This document shows positions 26,887 to 36,058 of a DNA stretch of 64,000 nucleotides, in pieces. Each line of letters starts with the position of its first letter. The first letter of the stretch is position 1. This DNA comes from Williamsia sp. DF01-3 (GTDB lineage Bacteria > Actinomycetota > Actinomycetes > Mycobacteriales > Mycobacteriaceae). The DNA is taken from assembly GCF_023051145.1 (NCBI RefSeq), contig NZ_JALKFS010000005.1, positions 744,001 to 808,000 of the forward strand, read 5' to 3'. The notes beneath the pieces are model-generated. The model was given only the letters and a program-made list of their open reading frames with translations. It had not been told where the DNA came from and made no database searches. Both the position numbers and the translations under genes were made by a program.

Positions 26887-27765
26887 GTGGAGGACCTGGC
26901 CGAGCAGGCGTCGCTGACGCAGATCCTCGACCTCGCGGAGTTGGGCGACAACACCTTCCGAGCGCGAGCGCGTTCGGGCCTGCGCGCTCACGTCTTTGGT
27001 GGCCAGCTCTTGGGTCAGTCGGTGGTCGCTGCCGGCCGCACCGTTGCGGCCGGTCAGCTGCCTCATTCCCTGCACGCCTATTTCGAACGGTCGGGTGGTT
27101 GGGCGCAACCGATCACCTACCACGTGGAAGTCACGCGAGACGGCCGGTCGAGTGCGCGGCGCCGAGTTGTGGCAGTTCAGGGGTCTGTTCGGCTGGCCAC
27201 CGTAGAACTGTCATTCCATCTCGGTGGTGGGGTGTCGGGGACACCCGCTCGACCACAGGTCGATGCGAACGAGGCATCGTGGAGCCCCGACGCGGTCGGA
27301 GAAGAGCTGGCGGTGCAGCTGCGGTCGTGGCTCGCCGGGCTGACTCAGATGATGCGGCTGGAGGTCCGGTTTTTCGAGGAACCGGTCCGGTCACGCACTC
27401 TGCGCACCGGGTGGGCGCCGCCCGGTCAGCGCTTTCTGGTGAGGTCTGCCGACGCGCTACCCGATGATCCACTGATCCAGGCGGCGGCCGTGGCTTACCT
27501 GTCGGACTTGTTCTTGCTCGCAGGGTCGTTGGGGCCTCGGGGAATCGTGATGGGAGACAGTCGGCTTCGCGCGGTCAGTCTCGACCATGCGCTGTGGTTC
27601 TCCCCGGCTGCGCATGCTCGCACCTGGTTGCTGCACGAGACATCGACGGTCAGGTCGTCGGCCGATCGCGCGCTGTGTCGCGGCGCGATCTACGACCTGA
27701 CCGGGACCCCGGTTGCCGACACAACGCAGGAAGGTCTGGTCCGGATCACCGATGACACACAGTGA
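26887..27765 (+). CDS. tesB: Acyl-CoA thioesterase II (TesB-like)
   Basis: A 292-residue double hotdog. GTG 26887 begins it. RAHVFGGQLLGQSVVAAGRTV is the N-terminal TesB motif, LHAYFERSG..ITYHVEVTRDGRSSARRRVVAVQ the next, and SLDHALWFSPAAHARTWLLHETS the C-terminal one containing the usual Asp-His region. It releases free acids from acyl-CoA and may stop CoA being trapped during growth on the island's substrate. Confidence 0.88.
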   Translation: MEDLAEQASLTQILDLAELGDNTFRARARSGLRAHVFGGQLLGQSVVAAGRTVAAGQLPHSLHAYFERSGGWAQPITYHVEVTRDGRSSARRRVVAVQGSVRLATVELSFHLGGGVSGTPARPQVDANEASWSPDAVGEELAVQLRSWLAGLTQMMRLEVRFFEEPVRSRTLRTGWAPPGQRFLVRSADALPDDPLIQAAAVAYLSDLFLLAGSLGPRGIVMGDSRLRAVSLDHALWFSPAAHARTWLLHETSTVRSSADRALCRGAIYDLTGTPVADTTQEGLVRITDDTQ

Positions 27766-27858
27766 GGTGCAGACGCCACCCCGATTCGGCATCTTCTGCC
27801 TCAGATCGGCCGTCGGTGTGACCGCACACATGGCCCGGCCGGCTTGCCGGTCTGCTGA

Positions 27859-28860
27859 TCAGGTGCTCAACGCAGTGAACTTCCAGTCCAGTACCGGCAC
27901 CGGGTCCGTGTCACCCCCGACGACCTCGGCGATCGACCGCAGCCTGAGCAATGTGCTTGCGCCGCCAAGGGATTCGGCCGACTCCACCCGCACTCGGCTG
28001 CTGATGGTGTCACCCTCGTACACCGGCCCGAGATGATCGCAGGCCTGCCAACCGAGCACGGTGACCAGGTTCGACAGGGCCCGGGTCGCCTGTGCCAGCG
28101 CGATGCCGATGGTGTGGCCGCCGTAGACGAGTCGGCGCCCCCGTTCACACGTGAATCATATTGGGTGGCAGCAATATTCAAGGTGAGTCGGCCCAGTTCG
28201 GGAGCGCTGGAGACCACGTCGGCGCTGGAGGCGAACGTGACCCCGGACAGACCGGCCGCGCTCGTGCCTCCCGATGGCAGCGCGGAGCGGTCCCAGCCCT
28301 ACGGGACCGCGTACTCGGGTTCGTCCGCCGGTCCGATGGCCGCCAGGTCGTCCCGGGCGGGTGGGCGGTTGTCGTCCGCGGTACCGGAGAACGGGATCAT
28401 CGCGCACCGGAGGAAGTCGAGGATCTTGCGGCCGTCCTGATCGGTGGTCTCCATCCGCAGCTCGGCGAGCCCGGTCGGACGGCGTCCGGGTTTGACCGAG
28501 TTGGCGTAGACGAACCACTTCCGTGTACGTGTACAGCGTTCCCCGATATGTGGAAACGTGTCGAACCTCAGTCCGCGGTAGAACAGGTTGGCCTTGACGT
28601 GATGGGTGGCCAGGGTGGACTGGCCGATGGCCACATCGCAGACCAGACCCGGATGGGCAACGGCCGCAGAGCGGTCGGTGACCTTGGCCGACAGGTGCGC
28701 GTCGAGCGGCAGCCGCAGGCGGTCACCGAGAATGGACTGGTGCAGGGCGGCCGACCGCTGGACAACGTAACGACGGAGCGGAGTCGAAGACCTGTCCCAC
28801 CGAGAGTTCGTGGAAGTACGATCCGCCGACGGCAATTGACTCGCCCTGGAGTTCGGTCAT
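27859..28860 (-). pseudogene. MaoC-like double-hotdog dehydratase with several frameshifts
   Basis: ATG 28860 follows GAGGAG and the CitE stop. The frame gives SYFHELSVGQVFDSAPSL; restoring single bases near 28766 and 28751 gives TLSSGRAALHQSILGDRLRLPLD, a MaoC/hydratase pattern. Further one- or two-base losses at about 28541 (C run), 28508 and 28136 (five Cs on the plus strand) link HTFPHIG, NSVKPGRRPTGLAELRM, LNIAATQYDSR and RLVYGGHTIGIALAQATRALSNLVTVLG up to the stop at 27859. Five or more lesions in 1 kb argue for decay, but all are base losses. The intact enzyme would hydrate enoyl-CoA. Confidence 0.75.
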
Positions 28861-28864
28861 CGTT

Positions 28865-29144
28865 TCACTGCTCCTCTGCCTGTGCCAGCACCCGGGGCGC
28901 CGACACCGCGATCGCCTCGTCGACCATCTGTCCGTCGAGCGCCGCGGCCCCGGCCCCGCGGGCCTCGGCGTCGGAAAAGGCGTCCAGGATTCGCTTGCCT
29001 GCGTCGCCGCGTCCTCGGTCGGGGTGAATCCCCGAATCGTGGTGGCGATCTGTGCGGGATGGATGACCCACTTGTCGACGAAGCCGTTTTTCCGGGCTCA
29101 CCGGGCGGCAGTCTGGAACTCTTCGTGGTCGGAGAGGAGTACTG
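28865..29144 (-). pseudogene. C-terminal fragment of a CitE/HpcH-family CoA-ester lyase
   Basis: Minus-strand pieces VLLSDHEEFQTAAR-stop-ARKNG, FVDKWVIHPAQIATTIRGFTP and, after a one-base loss near 28998, RILDAFSDAEARGAGAAALDGQ..VDEAIAV match the last 90 residues of the citrate-lyase-beta/malyl-CoA-lyase family. The internal stop replaces a Trp common in the family. The rest of the gene is gone: at about 29140 the sequence changes abruptly into an acyl-CoA dehydrogenase on the opposite strand. Confidence 0.7.
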
Positions 29145-30011
29145 CTCACCCTGTTCGGTACCGACGAGCAGAAGAGCAAGTATCTGCCCCTGATGGCAAC
29201 CGGGGAGCTGCGCGCCACGATGGCGCTGACGGAGCCGGGTGGCGGGTCGGATCTGCAGGCCATGGCCACCGTGGCCAAGACCGACGGTGACGACCTGGTC
29301 ATCAACGGCGCCAAGACCTGGATCAGCAACGCCCGCCGGTCGGGTCTCATCGCACTGCTGTGCAAGACCGATCCCACCGCGACCCTGCGGCACAAGGGCA
29401 TCTCCATCGTGCTGGTCGAGCACGGGCCCGGGCTGACCATCTCGCGCGATCTCCCGAAGCTCGGCTACAAGGGTGTGGAGTCCTGCGAGCTGTCGTTCGA
29501 CAACTACCGCATCGCACCCTCGGCCATCCTGGGTGCAACCCCCGGCAAGGGATTCGGGCAGATGATGAAGGGTCTGGAGACCGGCCGAATCCAGGTCGCC
29601 TCGCGTGCCCTCGGTGTGGCGACGGCGGCGCTCGAAGACGCGCTGGCGTACGCGCAGCAGCGGGAGAGCTTCGGGCAACCGATCTGGAAGCACCAGTCCA
29701 TCGGCAACTACCTCGCCGACATGGCCACCAAACTCACCGCCGCGCGCCAGTTGACGCGTTATGCGGCCGAGAAGTTCGACTCCGGCGAACGCTGTGACAT
29801 AGAGGCCGGAATGGCCAAGCTGTTCGCCTCGGAGATAGCAATGGAGATCGCACTCAACGCGGTCCGGATCCATGGCGGTTACGGTTACTCGACCGAGTAC
29901 GACGTGGAGCGCTACTTCCGCGACGCCCCGCTGATGATCGTCGGTGAGGGCACCAACGAGATCCAGCGCAACGTCATTGCCGCCCAACTCGTGTCACGGG
30001 GCGGGCTGTAG
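29136..30011 (+). pseudogene. Acyl-CoA dehydrogenase lacking its N-terminal third
   Basis: Coding resemblance starts at about 29136 with VLLTLFGTDEQKSKYLPLMATGE and continues intact through MALTEPGGGSDLQ, WISNARRSG, the QRESFGQPIWKHQSI flavin/tetramer region, RIHGGYGYSTEYDVERYFRD and the IVGEGTNEIQRNVIA end. The first 100 or so residues, which form the N-terminal helical domain, are missing; the preceding DNA is an inverted CitE piece. An internal start at ATG 29193 would give 272 residues, too short for a working enzyme. The fragment marks a rearrangement joint. Confidence 0.8.
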
Positions 30012-30028
30012 ACACCGCGCCCTGCATC

Positions 30029-30748
30029 GTGGGAACCACGACCGGCAAGAAACGCGAGACCGAGCCCGCCTACCAGGCGCTGTCCAAGCAGTTGCGACAC
30101 GAGATCGCCGCCGGTCTCTACGACAACGGGACACGGTTGCCCAACGAGTCGGAGCTGTCCGAGCGGTACGAGGTCAGCAGACAGACGGTGCGCCGGGCCT
30201 TTGTCGATCTTGTTGCCGCGGGCATCGTGTACCGGGTTCCCGGCCGTGGCACCTTTGTCAATGAATCGGGCGGCAGGTACCTGCGCCAGCAGGGTTCCAT
30301 CCAGGACCTGATGAACCTGTCGTCGGATACGACCATGGAAGTCGTCAGCGCCCTGCAACGCCGGGTCGACGTCGAGGCGGCAAGCAGGCTCAGGCTCGAG
30401 AGCGATGTCGTCTACACGGTGATCTTCCGGCGTTTCCACGAAGGTGTTCCCTTTGTCCTCACCACGGTGCACCTACCCGAGGACACCGCGCGCCTGGTTC
30501 TGCAAGCACCGGAGGTGACCGCGGGTGCGGTCAGCACGTACACCATGATCGGACTTCTGGAACCACATCTGGAATCGCCGATATCCGAGGCGGCACAATC
30601 GATCACGGTTGATGCCGCAAGCGGGCTCGACGCCACCCATCTGGGTTGCCCGCAGGGCCACCCGATCCTGCGGATCGACCGTCTCTACAGTGACGAGTCC
30701 GGCGTTGCGCGTGAGCTGTCGGTGAGTCACTTCCTGCCCGAGCACTAG
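30029..30748 (+). CDS. GntR-family regulator with UTRA ligand domain
   Basis: A 239-residue HutC-type regulator. GTG 30029 starts 17 bp after the dehydrogenase stop. The winged HTH is PAYQALSKQLRHEIAAGLYDNGTRLPNESELSERYEVSRQTVRRAF..VPGRGTFV, and the UTRA domain ends with HPILRIDRLYSDESGVARELSVSHFLP. It may control the NTF2-like/SDR/LLM operon that follows. No operator is proven. Confidence 0.88.
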   Translation: MGTTTGKKRETEPAYQALSKQLRHEIAAGLYDNGTRLPNESELSERYEVSRQTVRRAFVDLVAAGIVYRVPGRGTFVNESGGRYLRQQGSIQDLMNLSSDTTMEVVSALQRRVDVEAASRLRLESDVVYTVIFRRFHEGVPFVLTTVHLPEDTARLVLQAPEVTAGAVSTYTMIGLLEPHLESPISEAAQSITVDAASGLDATHLGCPQGHPILRIDRLYSDESGVARELSVSHFLPEH

Positions 30749-30877
30749 ACCTATCGCGTGACCCTGCACCGGGTCTGAGGCTGATCGGGCCTGTACCGCC
30801 GAGGTGTGCGCTGAGTTCGGCCCGACTTCTCGGCAAACCGGCCCCGTCGTAGCACGATGAGAGCTAGTTTAAGGGGA

Positions 30878-30898
30878 CTTTCATTTAGCTATTTGCTC
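30878..30898 (+). promoter_or_regulatory. AT-rich motif before the NTF2-like operon
   Basis: CTTTCATTTAGCTATTT plus GCTC lies 39-59 bp before the TTG start at 30937. A near copy (CTTTCATATAACTATTT then AGCTC) occurs on the minus strand at 45839-45860. It is a candidate promoter or operator; the GntR gene next door is one possible binder. Confidence 0.4.
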
Positions 30899-30936
30899 TA
30901 CTAGGGTGCGAAGAAACGTATACGGAGGTAGCGCGA

Positions 30937-31395
30937 TTGAAGGTCGAAGAGCTCGTCGCAAGGGAACTCGTTCGTGATCGATATGCCCGATACAACCGCG
31001 CCGGCGACAAGGGTCGCCTGGACGAACTCGCGGCATGCTTCACCGAGGACGGAGCCTTGGAGGCTCGGAATTCGTTTGCCGCCAAGGGGCGTCCGGATAT
31101 CGTCGACACGTTGACCGCGGTCTCTGCGGACCTGATCGCCCACGCGACCGCGCAGGCCGCGACGACACGGCCCATCGTCAGGCATTTCGTAGCCAGTCTC
31201 CGATTCGATTCGATCACGCCCGAACACATCGAATCATCGGCCTACTTCACCGTTTTCCACGCCGACGCCCCCGACCACTGGGGAACCTACCGCGACGTTC
31301 TGGTGCCCGTGGGCGACGAGTGGCTGTTCGAGCATCGCCTGGTTGTGATCGACGGAGCGCGGCCGGGGTCGTCGGCCCGGCCGTCGATCGGCTGA
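30937..31395 (+). CDS. NTF2-like (SnoaL/ketosteroid-isomerase fold) protein
   Basis: A 152-residue single-domain protein: ARELVRDRYARYNRAGDKGRLDELAACFTEDG is the standard N-terminal helix/loop of SnoaL-4 proteins, and the WGTYRD..DEWLFEHRLV end completes the cone-shaped fold. TTG 30937 is chosen because GGAGGTA lies 6 bp upstream. Members include isomerases, dehydratases and non-catalytic subunits. It heads an operon with an SDR and an LLM oxidoreductase (15 and 17 bp gaps). Confidence 0.8.
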   Translation: MKVEELVARELVRDRYARYNRAGDKGRLDELAACFTEDGALEARNSFAAKGRPDIVDTLTAVSADLIAHATAQAATTRPIVRHFVASLRFDSITPEHIESSAYFTVFHADAPDHWGTYRDVLVPVGDEWLFEHRLVVIDGARPGSSARPSIG

Positions 31396-31409
31396 GGAGA
31401 GGATTCGAC

Positions 31410-32219
31410 ATGGATTTACAGCTGAAGGGCAAGCGTGCGCTGGTCACCGGGAGCAATGGCGGCATCGGCGCCGCGATTGCCCGGTCGCTCGCCGACGAAG
31501 GTGTCTCGGTGGTGCTCCACGGTCGAAACGAGGCCAAACTGGCCGAGGCAAAGGCCGATATCTCCGGGCGTGGTGGTGCTGTCGCGTCGGCGGCCGGTGA
31601 CCTGTCGACCGATGAGGGCGCACACGACGTCGCCACCAAGGCGCTCGATGCGTTCGGCGGCATCGACATCCTGGTGAACAACGCCGGCGGCGCCTCGGAG
31701 TCCGGCAAGGGATCGTGGTTCGACCTACCGCCCGATGACTGGGCCGCGACCTACCAGAGCAACGTGATCTCGGCCGGGCGGCTGATCCACCGTGTCGTGC
31801 CGGGCATGAAGGCCGACGGCTGGGGGCGGATCATCCAGATCTCCAGTGCCGCAGGCATCATCCCGACATCTGGTCAGCCCGACTACGGTCCGTCCAAGGC
31901 GGCGTTGGTGAACATGTCGATGGGTCTGTCGAAAGCCCTTGCCGGAACGGGGATCACCGTGAACACGGTGTCGCCGGGCATGATCATGACTGACAAACTG
32001 GTCGAGTTCCTCCGCGAGTTCTCCGAGAAGCGTGGGTGGGGCGACGATGTCGATCGCGCAGCGGAATACGTACTCAAGGGCACCGGTCAAACCGTCACCC
32101 GAATCGGGCAGGTCGACGACATCGGGTATGCGGTGACCATGCTCGCAAGCCCCAATTCCGGCTTCATCAACGGGGTGAACCTTCATCTCGATGGCGGCGG
32201 TACCGGATCCATCTATTAG
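31410..32219 (+). CDS. Short-chain dehydrogenase/reductase
   Basis: A 269-residue classical SDR starting at ATG 31410 after GAGGAGAGGATTCGAC. Motifs are VTGSNGGIGAAIARSL (cofactor), NNAGGAS, the Ser in IQISSAAG, PDYGPSKAAL (catalytic Tyr and Lys) and NTVSPGMI. The HGRNEAKL after beta-2 suggests NADPH. Substrate unknown, likely a keto or hydroxy intermediate of the island's pathway. Confidence 0.88.
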   Translation: MDLQLKGKRALVTGSNGGIGAAIARSLADEGVSVVLHGRNEAKLAEAKADISGRGGAVASAAGDLSTDEGAHDVATKALDAFGGIDILVNNAGGASESGKGSWFDLPPDDWAATYQSNVISAGRLIHRVVPGMKADGWGRIIQISSAAGIIPTSGQPDYGPSKAALVNMSMGLSKALAGTGITVNTVSPGMIMTDKLVEFLREFSEKRGWGDDVDRAAEYVLKGTGQTVTRIGQVDDIGYAVTMLASPNSGFINGVNLHLDGGGTGSIY

Positions 32220-32235
32220 CGGTCGGAGACCCGAT

Positions 32236-33150
32236 ATGAAACTGAACTACCAATTCGCCACCGGCGCGGTCAAGCATTGGGAAACCTGGATCGGCGCGCA
32301 CGAGTTCGCCGAGATCGCCGTGGCGGCGGAGGCGAATGGGTTCGATGTCGTGTCGACAACCGACCATCCGTTTCCCTCGGAGGACTGGCTGGTAGGAGGC
32401 GGACATCACTCGTTTGATCCTTTTGTGGCGCTGTCCTTCATGGCGGCAGCAACATCTCGGATCCGGCTGCTGACCTTCATTCTCGTTGCGGGATACCGGA
32501 ACCCGTTCACAACCGCCAAGTCGGCCGCGTCATTGGACCTTCTGTCCGGCGGCCGGCTCGTCGTCGGGATGGGAGCGGGCTACCAGGCGAACGAGTTCGA
32601 GGTGCTGGGGGCGTCGTTCGACGATCGAGGCCCACGCTTCGACGAGGCCATCGTGGCGATGCAACAAGCGTGGACCGGCGAGGTGATCGATCGGGACGGA
32701 CCGTTCTTCCCCGCCCATGGCCATCGGATGCTGCCGCGTCCGACGCAGCGTCCGGGCCCGCCGATCTGGATCGGCGGCAACAGCAAGGCGTCGATACGCC
32801 GCGTGGCCGAGGTCGCCGACGGATGGTTGCCGTTCGAGCAATCGGCGGCGATGTCGGCGATCACCAACACACCGCAGCTGCAGACCGGCCAGCTCGCCGA
32901 GCGAATCGCACAGATCCGGGACAGGAGGATTGCACTCGGTCGACCGGCGGACTTCGAGGTGTGTTTCACCCCGACCGCCCGGCGCGATGCCGACGAGATG
33001 GCCGACACCCTCGGGGAGCAGATCGGTCCGTTGTCCGAGGCGGGTGTCACCCACATCTCCGTGGAGTCGAAAACGCGCAGCATGGATGCCTGCCTGGCGG
33101 AGATCGAGCTGCTGGGAACCCGTTTGGCCGGTGTTGGAACCACTGGGTGA
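32236..33150 (+). CDS. LLM-class (F420-dependent type) oxidoreductase
   Basis: A 304-residue luciferase-like TIM barrel: FVVST-like FDVVSTTDHPFPSEDW, LLTFILVAGYRNPFTTAKSAASLDLLSGGRLVVGMGAGY, LPRPTQRPGPPIWIGGNS and the C-terminal GVTHISV. The pattern is that of the F420-binding group common in mycolic-acid actinobacteria. ATG 32236 lies 17 bp after the SDR stop. A frameshifted paralogue lies at 38007-38923. Confidence 0.85.
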   Translation: MKLNYQFATGAVKHWETWIGAHEFAEIAVAAEANGFDVVSTTDHPFPSEDWLVGGGHHSFDPFVALSFMAAATSRIRLLTFILVAGYRNPFTTAKSAASLDLLSGGRLVVGMGAGYQANEFEVLGASFDDRGPRFDEAIVAMQQAWTGEVIDRDGPFFPAHGHRMLPRPTQRPGPPIWIGGNSKASIRRVAEVADGWLPFEQSAAMSAITNTPQLQTGQLAERIAQIRDRRIALGRPADFEVCFTPTARRDADEMADTLGEQIGPLSEAGVTHISVESKTRSMDACLAEIELLGTRLAGVGTTG

Positions 33151-33184
33151 CCCGCCACCGTCGCCCGCCTGGCGCCGCCAGAGT

Positions 33185-33198
33185 GACATATTTGTCAT
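33185..33198. promoter_or_regulatory. Palindrome TGACATATTTGTCA
   Basis: Perfect 5-bp arms with a 4-bp centre lie in the 181-bp gap between the LLM gene and the amidohydrolase gene. It could be an operator; no second copy is seen. Confidence 0.3.
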
Positions 33199-33261
33199 CC
33201 AGATCAGGAGAACAGTATGCCCATGTCACAACGTATTTTGTGCTCGACTACAAGATGGGTC

Positions 33262-33277
33262 TTGACGTTTTCGTCAA
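33262..33277. promoter_or_regulatory. Operator-like palindrome TTGACGTTTTCGTCAA
   Basis: Six-base arms TTGACG and CGTCAA are perfect around TTTT. It ends 54 bp before the amidohydrolase ATG. Related sites precede both KshA-like genes (52406 and 63849-63886), suggesting one TetR-type regulator for all three. Confidence 0.55.
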
Positions 33278-33331
33278 ACTGATGCAAGCTGGTACGCAGA
33301 CTCCAGCCCAGCACACAGAGAAGGCGGACCC

Positions 33332-34564
33332 ATGGTCGACTTGAACGACATCCCGATTTTCGACGCCGATACGCACATGTACGAGACGCCCGACGCCCTG
33401 ACCAAGTTCTTACCTGAGAAGTTCGCTCCGGCAGTGCAATTCGTGCAGGTCGGCAAGCGGACGCGGATCGCGATCCTGAACAAGATCACCGAGTTCATCC
33501 CCAACCCGACGTTCGAGAAGGTCGCGGCACCGGGAGCGCACGAGAAGTTCTACTCGGGCCAGAATGTCGAGGGTCTGACGCTGCGCGAAATGCAGGGAAC
33601 GGCCATCGAGGCCCCGCCCGCGTCACGCGAGCCTCGCGCACGAATCGCAGAGATCGATCGTCAGGGCGTCGACGCTGCGCTCGTCTATCCGACGCTGGCC
33701 AACCTGGTCGAGCATTCTGCCGCCGAGGACCCGGAACTCACCGTGGCGATGATCCACGCGCTGAACCAGTGGATGCTGGAGACCTGGGGCTTCACCCACG
33801 AGAACCGGTTGTTCATGACGCCGGTCATCACCTGTGCGCTTGTCGATGAGGCACGTCGCGAGTTGGAGTACCTCATCGACAACGGTGCCAAGGTGGTGCT
33901 CATCAAGCCCGCGCCGGTCAACGGCTACAAGGGCTGGCGCTCGCCGGCACTCCCCGAGTTCGACCCGTTCTGGAAGGACGTCGAGGACGCCGGTATGCCG
34001 GTTGTGCTGCACGCCAGTCAGCCGCCACTCGACGAGTACGTGAACAAGTGGGAACCGCCGTCCACCAACAACTTCATGACGATGAGCTCGTTCCGTTGGC
34101 TTGCGCTGGGACATCGTGAGATCTCGGACATGCTGGGCTCGCTCATCTGCCACGGCACCTTGACCCGATTCCCGAAGCTGCGCATCGCCTCGGTGGAGAA
34201 CGGCAGCGCCTGGATCCATCCGCTGTTCCACGACCTGGCGGACCTCAACAAGAAGATGCCCCAGAACTTCCCAGAGGATCCGCTCGAGGTCTTCCGCCGG
34301 AACGTGTGGGTGAGCCCGTTCTGGGAGGGTTCGGTTGCCGACGTCGTCGAGACGGTCGGCTGGGACAAGGTGATGTTCGGTTCGGACTACCCGCATCCCG
34401 AGGGGCTGACCGAGCCGAAGGGCTTCTACAAGTACGCCGAAGGTATGAACGAGCGGCGAGCCTACGACTTCATGGGCGACAATGCGCGCCGGTTCTTGGG
34501 GCTGCCGTTGCGCAATCCGAGCCCGGACGCCGCCCAGGCTCCTGCGGACTCGCTCTCGGTCTGA
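33332..34564 (+). CDS. Amidohydrolase-2 family metal-dependent hydrolase
   Basis: A 410-residue TIM-barrel hydrolase. Metal-site motifs are DADTHMYE near residue 11, VVLHAS in the middle and VMFGSDYPHPEG near the C-terminus. The group is related to ACMSD/LigW decarboxylases and is frequent in actinobacterial steroid- and aromatic-degradation loci, where functions are mostly unproven. Its separate operator and the strong terminator behind it make it a single-gene unit. Confidence 0.88.
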   Translation: MVDLNDIPIFDADTHMYETPDALTKFLPEKFAPAVQFVQVGKRTRIAILNKITEFIPNPTFEKVAAPGAHEKFYSGQNVEGLTLREMQGTAIEAPPASREPRARIAEIDRQGVDAALVYPTLANLVEHSAAEDPELTVAMIHALNQWMLETWGFTHENRLFMTPVITCALVDEARRELEYLIDNGAKVVLIKPAPVNGYKGWRSPALPEFDPFWKDVEDAGMPVVLHASQPPLDEYVNKWEPPSTNNFMTMSSFRWLALGHREISDMLGSLICHGTLTRFPKLRIASVENGSAWIHPLFHDLADLNKKMPQNFPEDPLEVFRRNVWVSPFWEGSVADVVETVGWDKVMFGSDYPHPEGLTEPKGFYKYAEGMNERRAYDFMGDNARRFLGLPLRNPSPDAAQAPADSLSV

Positions 34565-34587
34565 CCGCACGCCGCCCCTGAGGCACT

Positions 34588-34616
34588 AGGGCCCGAGCAC
34601 ATTGTGCTCGGGCCCT
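34588..34616 (+). terminator. Strong hairpin terminator after amidohydrolase
   Basis: AGGGCCCGAGCAC and GTGCTCGGGCCCT form a perfect 13-bp stem with a 3-nt loop, 24 bp after the stop codon. No T-run follows, as is usual for high-GC actinobacterial terminators. Confidence 0.8.
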
Positions 34617-34972
34617 GATCTCATCTCGGGAGTCCTCGCCGGCGTTTCGGGTCACTGTCGGGCATCAGACTGTAGGGAATGTTCACATCCGGATGTCGAA
34701 CCCGACTCCAGCACTGGTGGCGACCGTTACGATGGCAGTCGACTGCCAAATTGGGGCAAGCCTTCGACCGCTGGAAAGGCTGGGGCATGATCGCTTCGAT
34801 CAGATCAGTGCTGGGCACACCCGAAGACCTCGCTCCTGAGGTGGTGGGTTTGCGATTGCCACAACACAATCCGACGCGTTCCCCGTAGGGGGCTGCGACA
34901 TGCGGGCCATCATGGCATCCGATCAGACGTACTCCGAGGCCACGGTGGCCGCGGTCCTGGCACGCTTCGCAC
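34617..34972. other. Regulatory/intergenic stretch before the AveC-like gene
   Basis: No convincing gene. It carries the perfect palindrome at 34733. A 35-codon frame at 34900-35007 (ATG, ending DLDTRRL) overlaps the start region of the next gene and might be a leader peptide or chance. Confidence 0.4.
34733..34748. promoter_or_regulatory. Operator-like palindrome TGGCAGTCGACTGCCA
   Basis: A perfect 16-bp palindrome upstream of the AveC-family gene. Near copies lie before the P450 (36767), the LLM pseudogene (38978) and the EthD-like gene (39397). The TetR at 36045 is the likely binder. Confidence 0.6.
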
Positions 34973-36058
34973 GTGCGTACTCCGACCTGGACACGCGGCG
35001 GCTCTGATGACCAGATCGGCCGCGGCACGTCGGACGGGCCGGTTCGGCAGACGGCGGGACAGTCGGCGGTCAACCGTCGGCGGGTTCGTCCGGTGCTGGT
35101 CTGGGCAGGGATCGGAGCGATCTGCGTCGTCTTCGCTGCCTATGTGTATCTCTCCTGGATACTTTCGGGGAACGCGTCTGCGGTGGGTCCCGGTTCGGAT
35201 CCGGTCCCCACCCGAGCGACCGTGGGCGCCTGGGTGTTTCAATGCGCAACCCCGGTCCTGGCTCTGAGCGCTTTGTTCTTCGTCGTCCGCAAGAGCCTCC
35301 TCGAACACAGGCTCTGCGCTGAAGCGATGGTGGTCATCGGTTCGATGATCGCGTGGTTGCACGACCTCCTCATCAACTGGCTACAGCCCGTGGTGTTCTA
35401 CAACGCCACGCTTGTGAACTTCGGCGCCTGGACCGAGAACATCCCGGGATGGATCAGTCCGAATGGGCGATTCCTGGCTGAGCCGGTACTGATGATCGGC
35501 CTTCCCTACATCTGGATGCCGCTCTACCTCGGTCTGCTCGGCCGATGGGCGATGGGCCGAGCGCACACCGCGCGGCCCGCGCTGGGTGTGCCGGGCACGT
35601 TCGCCGCCGGTTGGGTGGCGGTGTTCGGCGTCGAGTTCTGTTGTGAACTCCTGGCGGTGCACACGGGACTGGTCGGTTACCCGGCCGGGATCCCGAACCT
35701 GACCCTCTGGTCCGGCAACACCCACCAGGTACCGATGTACGGACCGCTGATCTGGTCGACCGTACTGACCTGCTCGGGCGCGCTGCTCTTCTTCCGGGAC
35801 ACAAACGATCTCACCGTCGTCGAACGCGGAATGGAACGTGTGCGCTGGGCCGGCGACCGCACGCGGACGATGTTGAGCGTTCTGGCCATCACGGGATTCA
35901 TCCACATCGTCGCCATCGTCGGCTACGACATCCCGATGAACCTCGAAGGACTGTATGCCGGATCGACTCAGACGTATCCGACCTACCTGCGGACCGAGCT
36001 CTGCGGTCCGGGGACGCCCGTAGGATGTCCGGACGGGACCGTGTTCAGGGGGAACTGA
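34973..36058 (+). CDS. AveC-family (spirocyclase-like) membrane protein
   Basis: A protein of up to 361 residues with about seven membrane helices. It matches the AveC family: RRRVRPVLVWAGIGAICVVF at the start, INWLQPVVFYNATLVNFGAW, ENIPGWISP, LAEPVLMIGLPYIW, LLFFRDTNDLTVVERG and the C-terminal LRTELCGPGTPVGCPDG. AveC acts in spiroketal formation in avermectin synthesis, but most homologues occur in degraders with no known role. GTG 34973 is used; the first 30 residues are uncertain and an ATG at 35007 lies in another frame. The 3' end overlaps the convergent TetR gene by 14 bp. Confidence 0.85.
   Translation: MRTPTWTRGGSDDQIGRGTSDGPVRQTAGQSAVNRRRVRPVLVWAGIGAICVVFAAYVYLSWILSGNASAVGPGSDPVPTRATVGAWVFQCATPVLALSALFFVVRKSLLEHRLCAEAMVVIGSMIAWLHDLLINWLQPVVFYNATLVNFGAWTENIPGWISPNGRFLAEPVLMIGLPYIWMPLYLGLLGRWAMGRAHTARPALGVPGTFAAGWVAVFGVEFCCELLAVHTGLVGYPAGIPNLTLWSGNTHQVPMYGPLIWSTVLTCSGALLFFRDTNDLTVVERGMERVRWAGDRTRTMLSVLAITGFIHIVAIVGYDIPMNLEGLYAGSTQTYPTYLRTELCGPGTPVGCPDGTVFRGN

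Noticed and set aside
28857-29987. 376-codon minus-strand frame opposite the acyl-CoA dehydrogenase
   Set aside because: It is an antisense shadow; only the CitE pieces in another frame are family-like.
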